DNA of 64,000 nt, taken from NCBI RefSeq assembly GCF_000003815.2, contig NC_049991.1, forward strand, positions 20,448,866-20,512,865. The letters are read 5' to 3'. The notes under the pieces were generated by a model. That model was not told the DNA's origin, did no database searches, and saw only the letters and a list, made by a program, of their open reading frames with translations. Positions 11,866 through 22,799 of this stretch are shown here, in pieces; the first letter of the stretch is position 1, and each line of letters begins with the position of its first letter. The translations under genes were made by a program, and so were the position numbers. Source of the stretch: Branchiostoma floridae (lineage: Eukaryota > Chordata > Leptocardii > Amphioxiformes > Branchiostomatidae).

Positions 11866-14156
11866 ATCAGTCTTATCAATCTTCATACAACCTTTTGTTT
11901 CGAAAATAACGCCCCACACGGAAATTTTCCAAGCCTGGTCTCAGTCCCCGTTGACCCCGACGCTTGTTTGGATACATAGATCAGGAACATAGATAACGGC
12001 GCCGGTGCGCTGGTCAGGCCAGTACGTGAAGAGCCGAGAACATACCCGGGATTGCCACTGATGGATTTCAGGAAAACCCGAAACAGATTGGAATTTCGTA
12101 GTCCGAAGCCGGACGATGATAAACCTCATTGATAATATAAAGCGATGTCCAGTGGTTGAGTTTCTACTGTTTAAAAGAATAGCGATGATTCCATATGCAA
12201 ATTATGGTAGAAACGTTAAAATGTTGTCGTCAGGACTGCCTTTCTTTCTATCTTTTAAATAATAATAATAAGTCGAGTCAAACATGGAGTCAAATAGTCA
12301 AATATGTTACGCAAGCCAAAAAACACCGCGTTGATAAGACCGGCTGACGGAAATTGGGGTATGTGAGAGAAGAAGGTCACAATGGGTAACAGTCTTACCT
12401 CTGATTAATACTAATAATAGGATTCTTTCTACGACCGACACAAACCCAATAAGTGACGGAAGTGAAAGAAATAAACAGTCGCTAGACATTTCAGGGACTT
12501 AAGTTGTTTTTTTTTAGTTCTAACCGCTACGGGTTAAACCCACCACGAATAATAGGTACAGTTCAGATGGTAACGTTTCGAAATGTATAAAGTGTCGGCA
12601 AATAAATTTCCACGTACAGGCTTTGAGCATTTAATGTCAGCTCATTATGACAATAAATGTAGTTTCTATAGAGTTGCTCTTGAGGAGAAAGGCTGCAGAC
12701 ACACCGCCGTGATCCAGGCCCCCAACGAAGCATTCCCCTGCAACCGTTTTGAACGGGTGTGTCTGTCCCGCATGCATAGGACTGACTAGCCATCAGCGAG
12801 CAACGAACCCCCTAGAGAATGGTCTTCGTTCGCGAAGTCCAGCTAAGAAAAAAAGAGTTTCTATAGCTATATCCACCTCCGACATTTCAATTTGTTTATG
12901 CCACTAACTATTAAAGCACCTTCTCCAATTCACTTTATATGCGAAGCGTAGAGTAGAGTTAAAACTGTTTTTAATATCCGTCGGTACTTCGGAAAAAGAC
13001 ATGCTGGGCAAACAGAAACCTACAGAAACTAGTCGGAAACGCTTCACAAATAATCTCCAAGCGGGGATTGTGTCGGAGTATAGTAGAAGCCGCGGCCTGC
13101 GAAATCCCGACCACCACTTCTACCCAACATCTGCTTGAAGAATAAAATCTTGTAAGTCAGGCCGGGGTCATAACGGGGTCATCGACGGGGTGTCGAACTG
13201 GCATGGGGGATAGTGGAACAGTCCAGATATAAAGCTTGTCCTGTGTGGGGTCCACTACCTTTCTCACAGTCAAAACAGTTATATTGATTCGAGTTAAACT
13301 TATTTCGTGACATTCTGCAGTCTCTTCGTGAGTTACATCCTGGCAACGGACAAAGGATGGCGTCCCTGGAACGGACAGACTTTCACGTGGCTGTAACAAA
13401 TATGGTGAAATGATCGATCAACGTGGAAGAGCGGGCGCCTCGTTTATGGAAAATGACAACAGACCGCGGTACACGCCTGCCTTTCCGACTGGATAGCTCC
13501 CCAATGTTCTTTGGTATGTAGAACTTCATTCTGAAATGATACAGAGTACCACTCGAAGTGTACCACTCGAAGTATAACACTTGGGGACCTGTTCTTTGAG
13601 GAGACGATACTGTTATTGTTAGGCGGGAGGGGGGCTTGTCGAGTTGAGTAGCCGTAGATCTCTACAAGGTCTTACAAGGCATGTAGGAGCTAATCTTGTT
13701 TTATAGACGGTCTCTCATCAGTTGATTGTCGCTGTTGGTCTTTGTGGGTTTTCTTGTACTGTAGTTGTAGAGTGCGGGGTATGATTCCATTTGCTTGTGG
13801 AATCTTGACTTGTAAATTATGTAATCTTACTTCAGATACCTCTATAAAAATATACGCGGGCATCTGGAAGTGTTTTGGTACCACAGATAAAATCTAGTAA
13901 TAGATCTAGCACAATAGTTGGTTAGGGCGACTCTTCATTAACGATATAGTTTTCGTTTAAGCTACGTAGTTCTGAAATAAATCACGATTCAAGCACATGG
14001 CAATTTACTTGAATTTTCAATCCTGGTCTGGTGTCGATACAACCAGGTTTAGCACAGGGCTCGAGGGACGTCCCGTTGGTACTGTATGTACCAGTCACGG
14101 GTCACGTGGCTAGGATGCCTGGCTGAGTCATCTTCTCGCCTGCCAAGAAATTGTAA

Positions 14157-14319
14157 TCTCCAAGCAGATCCACGGTGGCGTAATACAGTATCAAACCCAC
14201 CGTAGGATCTGCATCCATTCGGTTTCCGGTTTCCGGTGCCCGTTTGACTCCCTTTGACCGGCTATACTCCTTGGCCAGCTTTGATACTATCTTATGGCAC
14301 CGTAGGATCTGCTTGGAGA
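14157..14319. mobile_element. TCTCCAAGCAGAYCC miniature element, right arm
   Basis: Mirror of the copy at 8483-8645 and of the same length (163 bp), flanked by TAA and TTA. Its presence at the same place in both arms means it was there before the arms were duplicated, or that gene conversion copied it across. Confidence 0.8.
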
Positions 14320-17300
14320 TTAAAGAAATTGAAAGATTTAGCTATCGCCTAGTATAAACAAGTCTCCTCTCCAAGCAGAGGTTAGACAGATAAGACTCCG
14401 GCTGCTTTTTGACGTTTTTTTAGTCATTTTCATCGGGCTTTCTGATGTCTCCCGTTTTGACGTTTTTTTAGTCATTTTCATCGGGCTTTCTGATGTCTCC
14501 CGGCCTAGGCCGCGAGGCATAAAGAAAGGAAACGGTATATAATAGAAAGCCCGGGAAAATGCCTAAGCCATAGAAACGTAAAAAAAACATCCGGAACCTA
14601 ACCTCTGCTTGGATAGTGAAAGAAGTTACGCTTTCCCACGCGTACGGTCCTTCACATGGTGTTGGTATAACTCTATGTGAGTTTTGTATGCAGTAGACCG
14701 ATGTATTTCTCGTAAAATGCAGAGGGAATACCCGCGAAATCTAGCCTGCTATCTTTTTCTTCTCGTTTCATAAAATACTTTTGCTGACCGCTTTCAATTT
14801 GTGAGTCGCTATACACAAGCGACCAGTTCGTACAGTCTTCAGCCGATACAGGGCATCTAGAAGTAAAACGAAGAGACATGAACTGTCATTTGCTCCCCGT
14901 TCTGTAAGATTGCTGTACGAAAGTGCTAGTTGATCGGTAAAGAATGTTTTTTCTGTCATGTATATTTTTTTAATCCGATTGCTGTCTTATTTCAAATGTT
15001 GTAAATGCATCAATGTTTTAAAGTTGATTCTGTGACTGATGACGCATTTCATGTGTATATACATGCCAAGTCATCCAGGAATAAAGCTGAATCTGAATCT
15101 GAATCTGGTTTACAAAAAAAAAAGGTTAGCTAGCTAACGTCCAGCAAAAGTCACGGTTTTTTGAGCCCAAATGGTGAAAAAGACGAGAAAAAAAACGACC
15201 CAGAGAGTCTCCTATGAAGGCTATCTAAGAAACCTCAATGTCCAATTCCAGATACATGTGTTTGGAAGTCGTGTGCCCGCCCGTACTTAGCAGCCCGCGT
15301 GGCACATTCCCCACCCCGCTGGGACCAATGCGCTACCATCGTGTGGAGTTCGGAGTCCAGCCAGCTGTCATTTTTACTCTGTGACCGTCGACTGAGTATT
15401 GTAGTCGGTCTATGTAATTAGTGTTTTTCATAGAAAACATAGTGTCACACACCAGAAAACGACACAACCGACATAAATCATAATTACGTCGGAGAGTATG
15501 TTACCTACGGTCACTGGTTTTTAATTGCAATACAGCTCTATCGCAGTAATAGGTCGAATGGATTTTAATTTTGGATTCAAAATAGTTCTTTTGTCGCCTA
15601 ATGTGCCTTATAGTGTTTTCAACGTTTTCCGATCATTTGGGAATATGGGTACATTAAGGTGTAGTGTATAGAACCAAAACAATGACATATTTTTTATTCA
15701 TTTGTGTGTTGAGCTTTTATCTTTTTGACGAGATTGTTGCCATTACCTTCATTACATACTATAGGAGCAAGGATTTGAGCTATGTTACGCAATCTGCTAC
15801 AAATTATTCCAATAAGGCAAACCTAACTTTTTTTTTCAAAAAGAATGGCTTATTTAGCTTAACGTGCCAAGAGAGCTATGGTGAGCTGATGTTGAGAGGT
15901 CCTGTTCAATTACTATTCCTTTCCTACTATTGGTCACTCGGTGGTCAACGGTCAACATTTGCACTTTCTGCATGCAGGTCGTTTGATAAGCAATTGGAGG
16001 GCTGTTTCAGACCGCTTCTTTCTTTTCAGATTTTATCTGATGTAATGGGACCTTAGGAGTTAACAGAAATGGCGACTTGTTATGAAAACACATTGTTAGA
16101 AGCGCCACGGATTTTATGGACTTACTGTATCCATGTTCTCACCACAATCTTATTCAGGTCCGTTATGAGACATCTTCTGATCCCTTAGAGTCAGCGAAAG
16201 TCGTCTGGAAAGCTGTCTAATGGGAGGAATGAGGTAAGATCTTTACCAAGACCACAGTTAATAAAATTATGCATAGACTAGATAGAAGGCGACTTTGACC
16301 ATTCTCTATTCCATGTACTGTCATAGCCTCTTAACTATTCATATCCATTGTTTCTTTATTTCAATGTTTCCTGCGATCGTGCCGTTCCTTTGCTAGTATT
16401 ATATAGTAGTAATAGTTTGACAGTGTGCAAAGGCACAATATATTTTTCATGCATATGGCTCTGCCTAGCAATGCAAGGTTTTGAATTGTCTTTATTACAT
16501 TGTTACAGCGTGAAATGTGCGTTGCTTCAAACAAAATCAAGTCATTACTTTTGTTGATCCCTTCATTAATAATAAATTAATATCCGTAAAGACAGATTCC
16601 AATCTTTCTGAACCTGCAGTTTACGGGTAACACTTAGTTGTTTAAGACATGTCAGTTTACTCAAGAGATTGTCAAGAAAATAGGATAGCTGAACAAATAT
16701 TTACCGTCTGTACATCAGAGAAAAAATGAAATCACTTACTCCTGCATCTATGTAGCAAATCCCTATTCTACTTTCTGACCGGATTAAGAGAAATGACAGT
16801 TTCTTTTGACTGTTTTGATCAAATGTTTCTAAGGAACATGTCTCCTGCCTGCTCCATATCTTAATTCCGTTTGTCGGATATGCTTTTGTGACTGCTTTCC
16901 TCAGCTGTCAATCTGTGAATTTGAGCCCTTCTGGCATATAAGGAGTCCACTGTTGTATGTATATTATGTATGTATTTATGTCATACTATATGCAATATGC
17001 AATGTATGCATACACGTGTCTGTGTCTGCTTGACACCTTATACCTTAGGCTTTCTATTTATTTTATTTTATGTGTGGGATGCAGTGTCATTCTTCATCCA
17101 TTCATTCATTCATTGGCTACAGGTTGCTGCTCAGAGAATACCACGGATGGAAAGGACTAGGAGAGGTATACGTAGTGAGCAAGTATGGTCTAGTTTCGCT
17201 CGCGCTGATGGAAGAAGCAGCTGCAAGATGTAGCCAGAATTGAGAGCATACCGAAGGGCATGGAATTTGAACATAACAAGTAGATTCACAAGACACTGGC

Positions 17301-18089
17301 TGCAACCAGAATTAACCACTGATCGACTGAACCATATCCAACTTACAAGTTTATTTGTTTATCAAGATTCAACACAGAAGTGTAAGGGGCGAGGGAACAG
17401 GTAATGACACCTTTGCCGGCCCTCGCCCCGACTTAAAAATACAAGTGTGATTCAGCTAACGAAATATAGAAACGGTCCATTACTTTTATGTACAACGCAG
17501 TTTTGAGTATAATCATTAGTTTCATATGTTAGACGAACACAAACTGTTTTAACGTTTCCTTTTATCATCCTTTACTGCTGGGGTGGCTGGAAAGTTAAGA
17601 AATCGGCCAAATAGACGGATAACATGCAAGAGGGGTTTGTCCGTTATAGGAGTACATTTTGCTCAGGTCGGCAAACTGTAAACCTTTAGCGGACTAACTC
17701 CTCCGGCGTAATATCTGTCTAGTTGGCCTATTTCTCTTTCCAGCCGCTTTTAATAGTCACAGCTTATAAATGCACCACGTATTTACTGATAGCGTCTACG
17801 AAAATGATCATCCTTTGATATTGCCAAGAAGAGTAAGATATGTATTGTCTGCTTTTCAACACACCTTGTCATGTATGTATGAAAGGAATACGCCTACCTT
17901 GTGAAAGATATCGATGTAGTTCAAAATTGATCATCATAATTCAAGGAGCTAAGTATCATAAACAGGTATGATTGATGACTACGCTGTAACGTCTTATTCA
18001 ATTGAGTAGTTCTTTTGTGATCCATTCAACAGGTTGACAAAATATTTGTGCAAAATCTACTTGTCATGTACTTTTATTTTCCCTAGTAG

Positions 18090-18470
18090 GGGCAGTCGCC
18101 CCATACTGGCCCACCACGGGCGATTGTCCTGTCAGGGCGATCGCCCCCAGGTACTGCAAGGACTGACAGGGCGATCGCCCCCAAATCCTGACAGGGCGAT
18201 CGCCCCCAAATCCTGACAGGGCGATCGCCCCCAAGCCCTGGCAGGGCGATCGCCCCCAAGCACTGGCAGGGCAATCGCCCCCCAAGTACTGATCACAGGG
18301 CGATCGCCCCAAGCACTGACAGGGCGATCGCCACCAAGTCCTGAAAGCTACAGGGCGATCGCCCCCAAGCCCTGACAGGGCGATCGCCCCCAAGTCCTGA
18401 CAGGGCGATCGCCCCCAAGTCTTCTTCACTCTGATGAAATCAAGACGAGATGACTGGACAATTCAGACTT
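18090..18470 (-). repeat. GCGATCGCCC minisatellite, right arm
   Basis: Mirror of the left-arm array. Unit order matches, but it differs in detail from the left array, for example in the G/C run lengths and in one unit lacking the GGGGCGAT context. Short-range changes have therefore accumulated since the arms formed. Confidence 0.8.
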
Positions 18471-18644
18471 TGTGCGGGGCAATCGCCCCCAAAAGTCAAT
18501 ATTCCTGGGACTTGAGTCTCTTCAAATATTGCATTCCAATCCAAAATGACTTGATTTTCAAAGAAATTCAGACTTCGTTTTCTGATTATCACGTCGAAAA
18601 AAAAGGAATAAAATGGATTTTCCTTTATTATTTTGGATTCTGTT

Positions 18645-18721
18645 GTCGGGGCATGGTGGGTATCGAACTCGGGACCTTCCGATTCCGAGCTGAACGCTCT
18701 ACAAGTTACGCCACGTACACC
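18645..18721 (-). mobile_element. tRNA-like head of the SINE interrupted by the foldback element
   Basis: On the minus strand the sequence begins GGTGTACGTGGCGTAAC, has an A-box-like TGGCGTAACTTGTAGAGCG and a B-box-like GGTCCCGAGTTCGATACC, and ends CATGCCCCGAC at the foldback boundary. These are the internal RNA polymerase III promoter boxes of a tRNA-derived SINE. The anticodon arm is degenerate, so it is not a functional tRNA gene. The rest of the SINE is at 4190-4246. Confidence 0.75.
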
Positions 18722-18836
18722 AACGCCTCCAGCACCACTGATGAGGCGATGTTTAACTGTGTATGTTTCGTTAATTCAGAGTGAGCTAATCCACTGCACA
18801 CTGATATGGCGTGATGGTATGGTATTATATGTTTAA

Positions 18837-19810
18837 CCCTCAAACCACCGTAGCTTTTTTGTGACGTAGATTACCGTATGGGGTCAAAACTGACCCCAAA
18901 ACGTTTTGTACAAATACAGTTTTTTTGTGTGACTCTTTTTGTGATTTGTATATATGTTTAGTTTCATTAATCTATGTGGGACAGTCTGACATGATTAGGT
19001 TAGAAGACTTCTAGCTCATTATCATAATTTATGCAAAAGATCACGAAGACCACATTTTGCACCAATGCTATTCAGAAAGAAAAGGAGGTTTTTGATGCCA
19101 ACTTCAATGCCGTATAGCGCCTGAATGGCTCATGCTAGGGTCACCAAACTTGGTGGCTTTTTAGAAAATGTTGAAAGCCAACATTTTCAGTGAACAAAGT
19201 ATGTTCATCATTTTTCATGTTGCCATGGCAACGAAATTCTGACAGACATATTTATTACTAATTATTATTATTATTAAGTTTTCTAATTTTGTATTAAACA
19301 TTTAAGTTTTAAGGTTTTCTTAGCAGATATCAGTTGCTTATCACATCTTATGAAATTCAACGTAAATTTCATGACTCAATATTCATAATTTATGCTAATT
19401 TTATGGCGTCATCAGGCAAAATCCAAGATGGCGGCCGAGATTACCTAGATGACGTCATAATGTCGTCATATAACATGATAATGGCACAAAAGCTGTAGCA
19501 ACAATTTTGGCTTACATGTACAGCATTCTCTGAAAATTTCGTGATCCTACGATAAGTAGTTCAGGTGTGGGTCGCAAAAGTTTGTTTAAAAAAATGCTGG
19601 GGTCAGTTTTGACCCCACTGGACCATGCATAAACTTTCTAAGATAACTTAATCAATAATGAGCCAATCTCGTTAAAAACGTATAAGAAGTTATAGGACAT
19701 ATATACAAACAAACTCATGGAACGAAATTTGTTTTCGACCAGAAATGCCATGATGGCACACATCGATATACGCCTGGGGTCAGTTTTGACCCCATACGGT
19801 GGTTTGAGGG
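18837..19810. mobile_element. piggyBac-like non-autonomous element (TTAA target)
   Basis: The ends are CCCTCAAACCACCGTA and TACGGTGGTTTGAGGG, each directly preceded or followed by TTAA (18833-18836 and 19811-19814). TTAA duplication with CCC-starting ends is the signature of the piggyBac superfamily. The 974-bp interior carries three copies of a GGGGTCAGTTTTGACCCC-like palindrome (near 18880, 19600 and 19778). No transposase frame is present. Confidence 0.88.
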
Positions 19811-19814
19811 TTAA

Positions 19815-20760
19815 TCCCTCCATAAATAAAAGCCAGTTAGTGGTGCCAGAAGCCTTGGAAGAAAGCTACGTTTGACCCAAATAAAAAAGAAATCGCGACC
19901 AAAAAGGGCAGGTGCGATTTCACCATCAGTTATTTTTTCCAGAATGCGCAACATTTCACAGGTTTCAAACGGCCTCTATGGGCAGACCTGTGGGTGGATG
20001 GAGTCATGAAATGAACACATCGCGCATATTGATGGAGCCCTAGGGGGCCTTGGTTGAGTTGCACGGAAACTCTCGCCTGATTGTCCGGGAAATAATTGGG
20101 CGTGCGAGACGCGTTTCAACCTCGTGATGTGTGGGCTGCGTTACTGGAAATCAAAATGTGTTTCATAGAGAACCACTGGTCAGGATAGAAATTATTGAAA
20201 GAAACTTGCATCATGATAGAACCGCTAGTTCACCTTTATCCGGAGGGTAGCCTGTGCCCATTGTATTTGAAAATAAGCCTCAGTTAGTGATATCAAGTTG
20301 ACAGACAAGGTTTCAAACGAGGCGGTGGTTTACTTGTACAAAATTAGCGCCACCACTAACCATATAATGTTATATGCAAATGCATAAGTAAGCAAGAAAG
20401 ATCTGGAAACAAGAAGAAGAAGGGCGTGCGTTAAGTACTGGAGTGGAAGAGTGTAGCTATGACACAATAAGAAGAAGCAAGGTTATCTTAACATTTAAGA
20501 TTCTAAAGTTTATATCATCGTATCAATTGCAAATCATACAACCAGAAAACGAACAAACATGCAAACAAAACAAGAAACCAACAAGAAACCAAACAACAAG
20601 TTTTGAGAATAAGAATTCGAGTATTATTGTCGTAGAGTGGAAAAAAAACTACACCAATTATGTAAAATAGGCCCGGCGTGGGTGCTTCACTAAGTACGGC
20701 CACAAAACATGCGCTATCTAAACCCATAAGTAGTCGTAACTATGTTGTGTAGGCGAATGC
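19815..20760. other. No gene recognised; possible LINE tail near 20400-20475
   Basis: I see no coding signal here. The segment GGAAGAGTGTAGCTATGACA followed by CAATAAGAAGAAGC resembles the 3' end of the LINE fragment at 27973-28277 (GTTTAGTGATGACACGACG, then GAAGAAG units), so a short LINE remnant is likely. Confidence 0.4.
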
Positions 20761-20764
20761 CCTT

Positions 20765-21280
20765 TCACTGTGACCACAAACTGTGAGCCACATGAATCCT
20801 TGGTTAGCTCAAAGGCTTCGCGCTCTTTTACCGTTATCAGAATGAGCTGTATGAACGAAAATGCTCTTTCACTGTGACCACAAACTATGAGCTATCTAAA
20901 CCCACGGTTAGCTCAAACTTGGCAAAAAGGCTTCGCGCTCCTTGAGGCCCTTTCTGCTAGACAGCGATCGCGCTGCGCTCTCTCTGCGACCTAAAGCGGA
21001 TGTGTGTAAGATTCGATTTCATACTAGCTATATTATACAAAACGCAAAAATGTGACAGTGAAGACAACAAAACTCACAACTTAGAAAGATTCATTTCTCT
21101 TCTATAGAATTTGTTGAGAGATCTGTCAATTTTGAGGTCGTAGAGAGAGCGCTGTTAGAGCGCCGCTCTAGTAAAAGGCGGTATTACATGTACCCTTATC
21201 AGAGTGAGCTCTTTCACTGTGACCAGAAAGTGTGGGCTACCTGCAGCTGAATCCCCGGTTTGCTCAAACAAGGCTTCGCG
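20765..21280. repeat. Three imperfect copies of a roughly 75-bp repeat
   Basis: CTTTCACTGTGACCACAAAC followed by GTGAGC, CATGAATCC or CCCACGG, GGTTAGCTCAAA and GGCTTCGCGCTC occurs near 20763, 20867 and 21207. Between copies 2 and 3 lies an unrelated stretch with CTAGACAGCGATCGCGC that also occurs in altered form near 23938. No gene is seen. Confidence 0.6.
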
Positions 21281-21288
21281 CTCCGTTA

Positions 21289-21538
21289 AGACGGTATCTC
21301 ACTGCACTTGGGGTACCGGTGTGGCACTACGGGGTTCGAAATATTACTCAACGAATTGCAGAGAAAAAGAGCGAATTTTCTTACGTCTAGTGTATTTTGT
21401 TGTCTTCTAAGTCATGCTTTTACGTAGTCCGCAATATGTAATCTAGAACCAAAAAATGGCGACAATAACACAACAGTGCCGCAGTGAACGAACCTCGCAG
21501 TGCCGCACGGGTGCCCGAAGTGCAGTGAGATACCACCG
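21289..21538. mobile_element. Harbinger-like miniature element, copy 1 (TTA duplication)
   Basis: The ends are AGACGGTATCTCACTGCACTTG and a matching inverse GTGCAGTGAGATACCACCG, flanked by TTA (21286-21288 and 21539-21541). A 3-bp TTA or TAA duplication is the usual mark of PIF/Harbinger elements. The interior has GGGGTTCGAAATATTAC and the inverse-like GTGAACGAACCTCG. There is no frame of interest. Confidence 0.8.
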
Positions 21539-21684
21539 TTACCGTTATCAGAGAGAGCTGTGTGAACGCGCCCTTATCTGGCGCGGACACGTGTTGGACG
21601 CACAGAAACTGACGCGCCACATGCGGAGGGGGTTAGGGGACGGAAATCCAGGGAAAGGGCACCCATTTTTTTATAATTCAATCA

Positions 21685-22300
21685 TTGCTTAATAAGTTAA
21701 AGTATCGCTTAGAACTTAGAAGGCAACAAAATACACAAAATGCAGAGAAAAAAATCAATTATTGCGTAATACGTAAAAGTATGACTTATGGCTTAGAACT
21801 CAGAAGGCAACAAAATACACAAAAAGCAAAAAAAATCAATCATTGCGTAATACGTAAAACTAAAGTATGACTTATGACTTAGAACTCAAAAGGCAACAAA
21901 ATACACAAAACGCAGAAAGATAATTTGAATATTGCGTTATACGTAAAAGTGAGACTTAGAACTTATAAGGCAACAAAGTACACAAAACGCAAAAAGATAA
22001 TTTGAACATTACGTAATACTAGTACGTAAAAGTGATACTTAGAACTTAGAAGGCAACAAAATACACAAAACGCAAAAAAATGATTTGTATATTGCGTAAT
22101 ACGTAAAGTATCGCTTAAAACTTAGAAGGCAACAAAATACACAAATCGCAGAAAAATAGAAATAATTTATATATTGCGTTATGCTTAAAAGTATGACTTA
22201 AAACTTAGAAGGCAACAAAATACACAGAAAGCAACAAAAAAATCTCTAAAATTCATTGAGCAATCTTTCGAACCCGGCATTGCCGGATCGGTGCCCCGTG
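21685..22300. repeat. Tandem array of about 80-bp units derived from a Harbinger-like element
   Basis: About seven units each read ATTGCGTAATACGTAAAAGT, GACTTAGAACTTAGAAGGCA, ACAAAATACACAAAACGCA and an A-rich end. The same motifs occur once inside the Harbinger-like elements at 28526-28771 and 39790-40018. The array ends with CATTGAGCAATCTTTCGAACC, the next segment of that element. It therefore looks like internal amplification of one element copy. Confidence 0.75.
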
Positions 22301-22628
22301 TAATGTACAAAAACTGCAGCGGCTAGTGTTGCCGTGACCCCGTTATGTTGCGAGCATATGTATCTATTTCTATATCTCTAGCCGGGGTGACTCGCTCGGT
22401 CACGAAGCACGTCGACAATAGACGTCAATTTGTAGTGCTTCTTTCTATGCAATTTCGCAAATTCCAACATTAATTGGCGTGTAGTAATGTAGAGAGTGCA
22501 GAACCGCCGCATTGTTTGCCGACTAATGATTGGTAATTTGTGTGACTTTGTGGCCCTAATGGGCTCAAAGCAAAAGAGAGAACCAATCTTATTCAAATGC
22601 AATACAATGTCTACAACTGAATGATGAA

Positions 22629-22796
22629 AGGTGGTTTCACACTACACTGGGGACACCGGTGCGGCACTGCGGGGTTCGAAAGATTACGCAACGAATTTCA
22701 GAGATAAAGAATGAATTTTCTTTTACGTATTACGCAATATCTAAATAATACAAAAATCGGCAAAAATAACACAACAGTGCCGCAGTAAACGAACCC
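22629..22796. mobile_element. Harbinger-like miniature element, copy 2 (right end lost)
   Basis: It starts AGGTGGTTTCACACTACACT and continues with GGGGTTCGAAAGATTACGC and CAGTGCCGCAGTAAACGAAC, as in complete copies, then breaks off before the right end. No duplication can be read. Confidence 0.65.
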
Positions 22797-22799
22797 CTC

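Larger units (their letters stand above)
10522..12274. other. Central spacer of the foldback element
   Basis: This 1753-bp segment separates the arms and has no counterpart in either arm. It holds an element with CTCCAAGCAGAGG ends split by an assembly gap (10950-11127), a second end of the same element (11295-11389) and a TAGCCTCTACCAG-type element (11714-11865). The frame at 11383-11682 (99 codons) resembles nothing I know. No transposase is evident, although up to 100 bp or more may be hidden by the gap. Confidence 0.75.
4247..18644. mobile_element. Giant foldback (long terminal inverted repeat) element, about 14.4 kb
   Basis: The outermost bases are AACAGAATCCAAAATAATAA on the left and the exact complement ending GGATTCTGTT on the right. 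Homology between the arms runs inward to about 10521 and from 12275. A 4-bp direct repeat GTCG flanks the element (4243-4246 and 18645-18648), and both flanks belong to one interrupted SINE. No transposase, reverse transcriptase or integrase motif is visible; the longest frame free of N is 130 codons, and no frame of that length is given by the other arm. The structure is therefore a non-autonomous DNA transposon or foldback element. The arms carry smaller nested elements symmetrically. A 4-bp duplication is known for several cut-and-paste superfamilies (for example Sola, Chapaev, Academ); I cannot assign one. Confidence 0.82.
12275..18644 (-). repeat. Right arm of the 14.4-kb inverted repeat
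   Basis: Inverse of 4247-10521. It is about 95 bp longer. Visible causes are a 49-bp tandem duplication near 14405-14500, about 14 extra bases near 15292 (GTACTTAGCAGCCC context) and about 20 extra bases near 15646 (GGGTACATTAAGGTGTAGTG). The 130-codon frame at 15664-16056 exists only because of such differences and is not preserved in the left arm. Confidence 0.9.

Noticed and set aside
15664..16056. 130-codon frame in the right foldback arm as a gene
   Set aside because: The left arm, a near-identical copy, does not keep this frame, and the translation shows no known domain.
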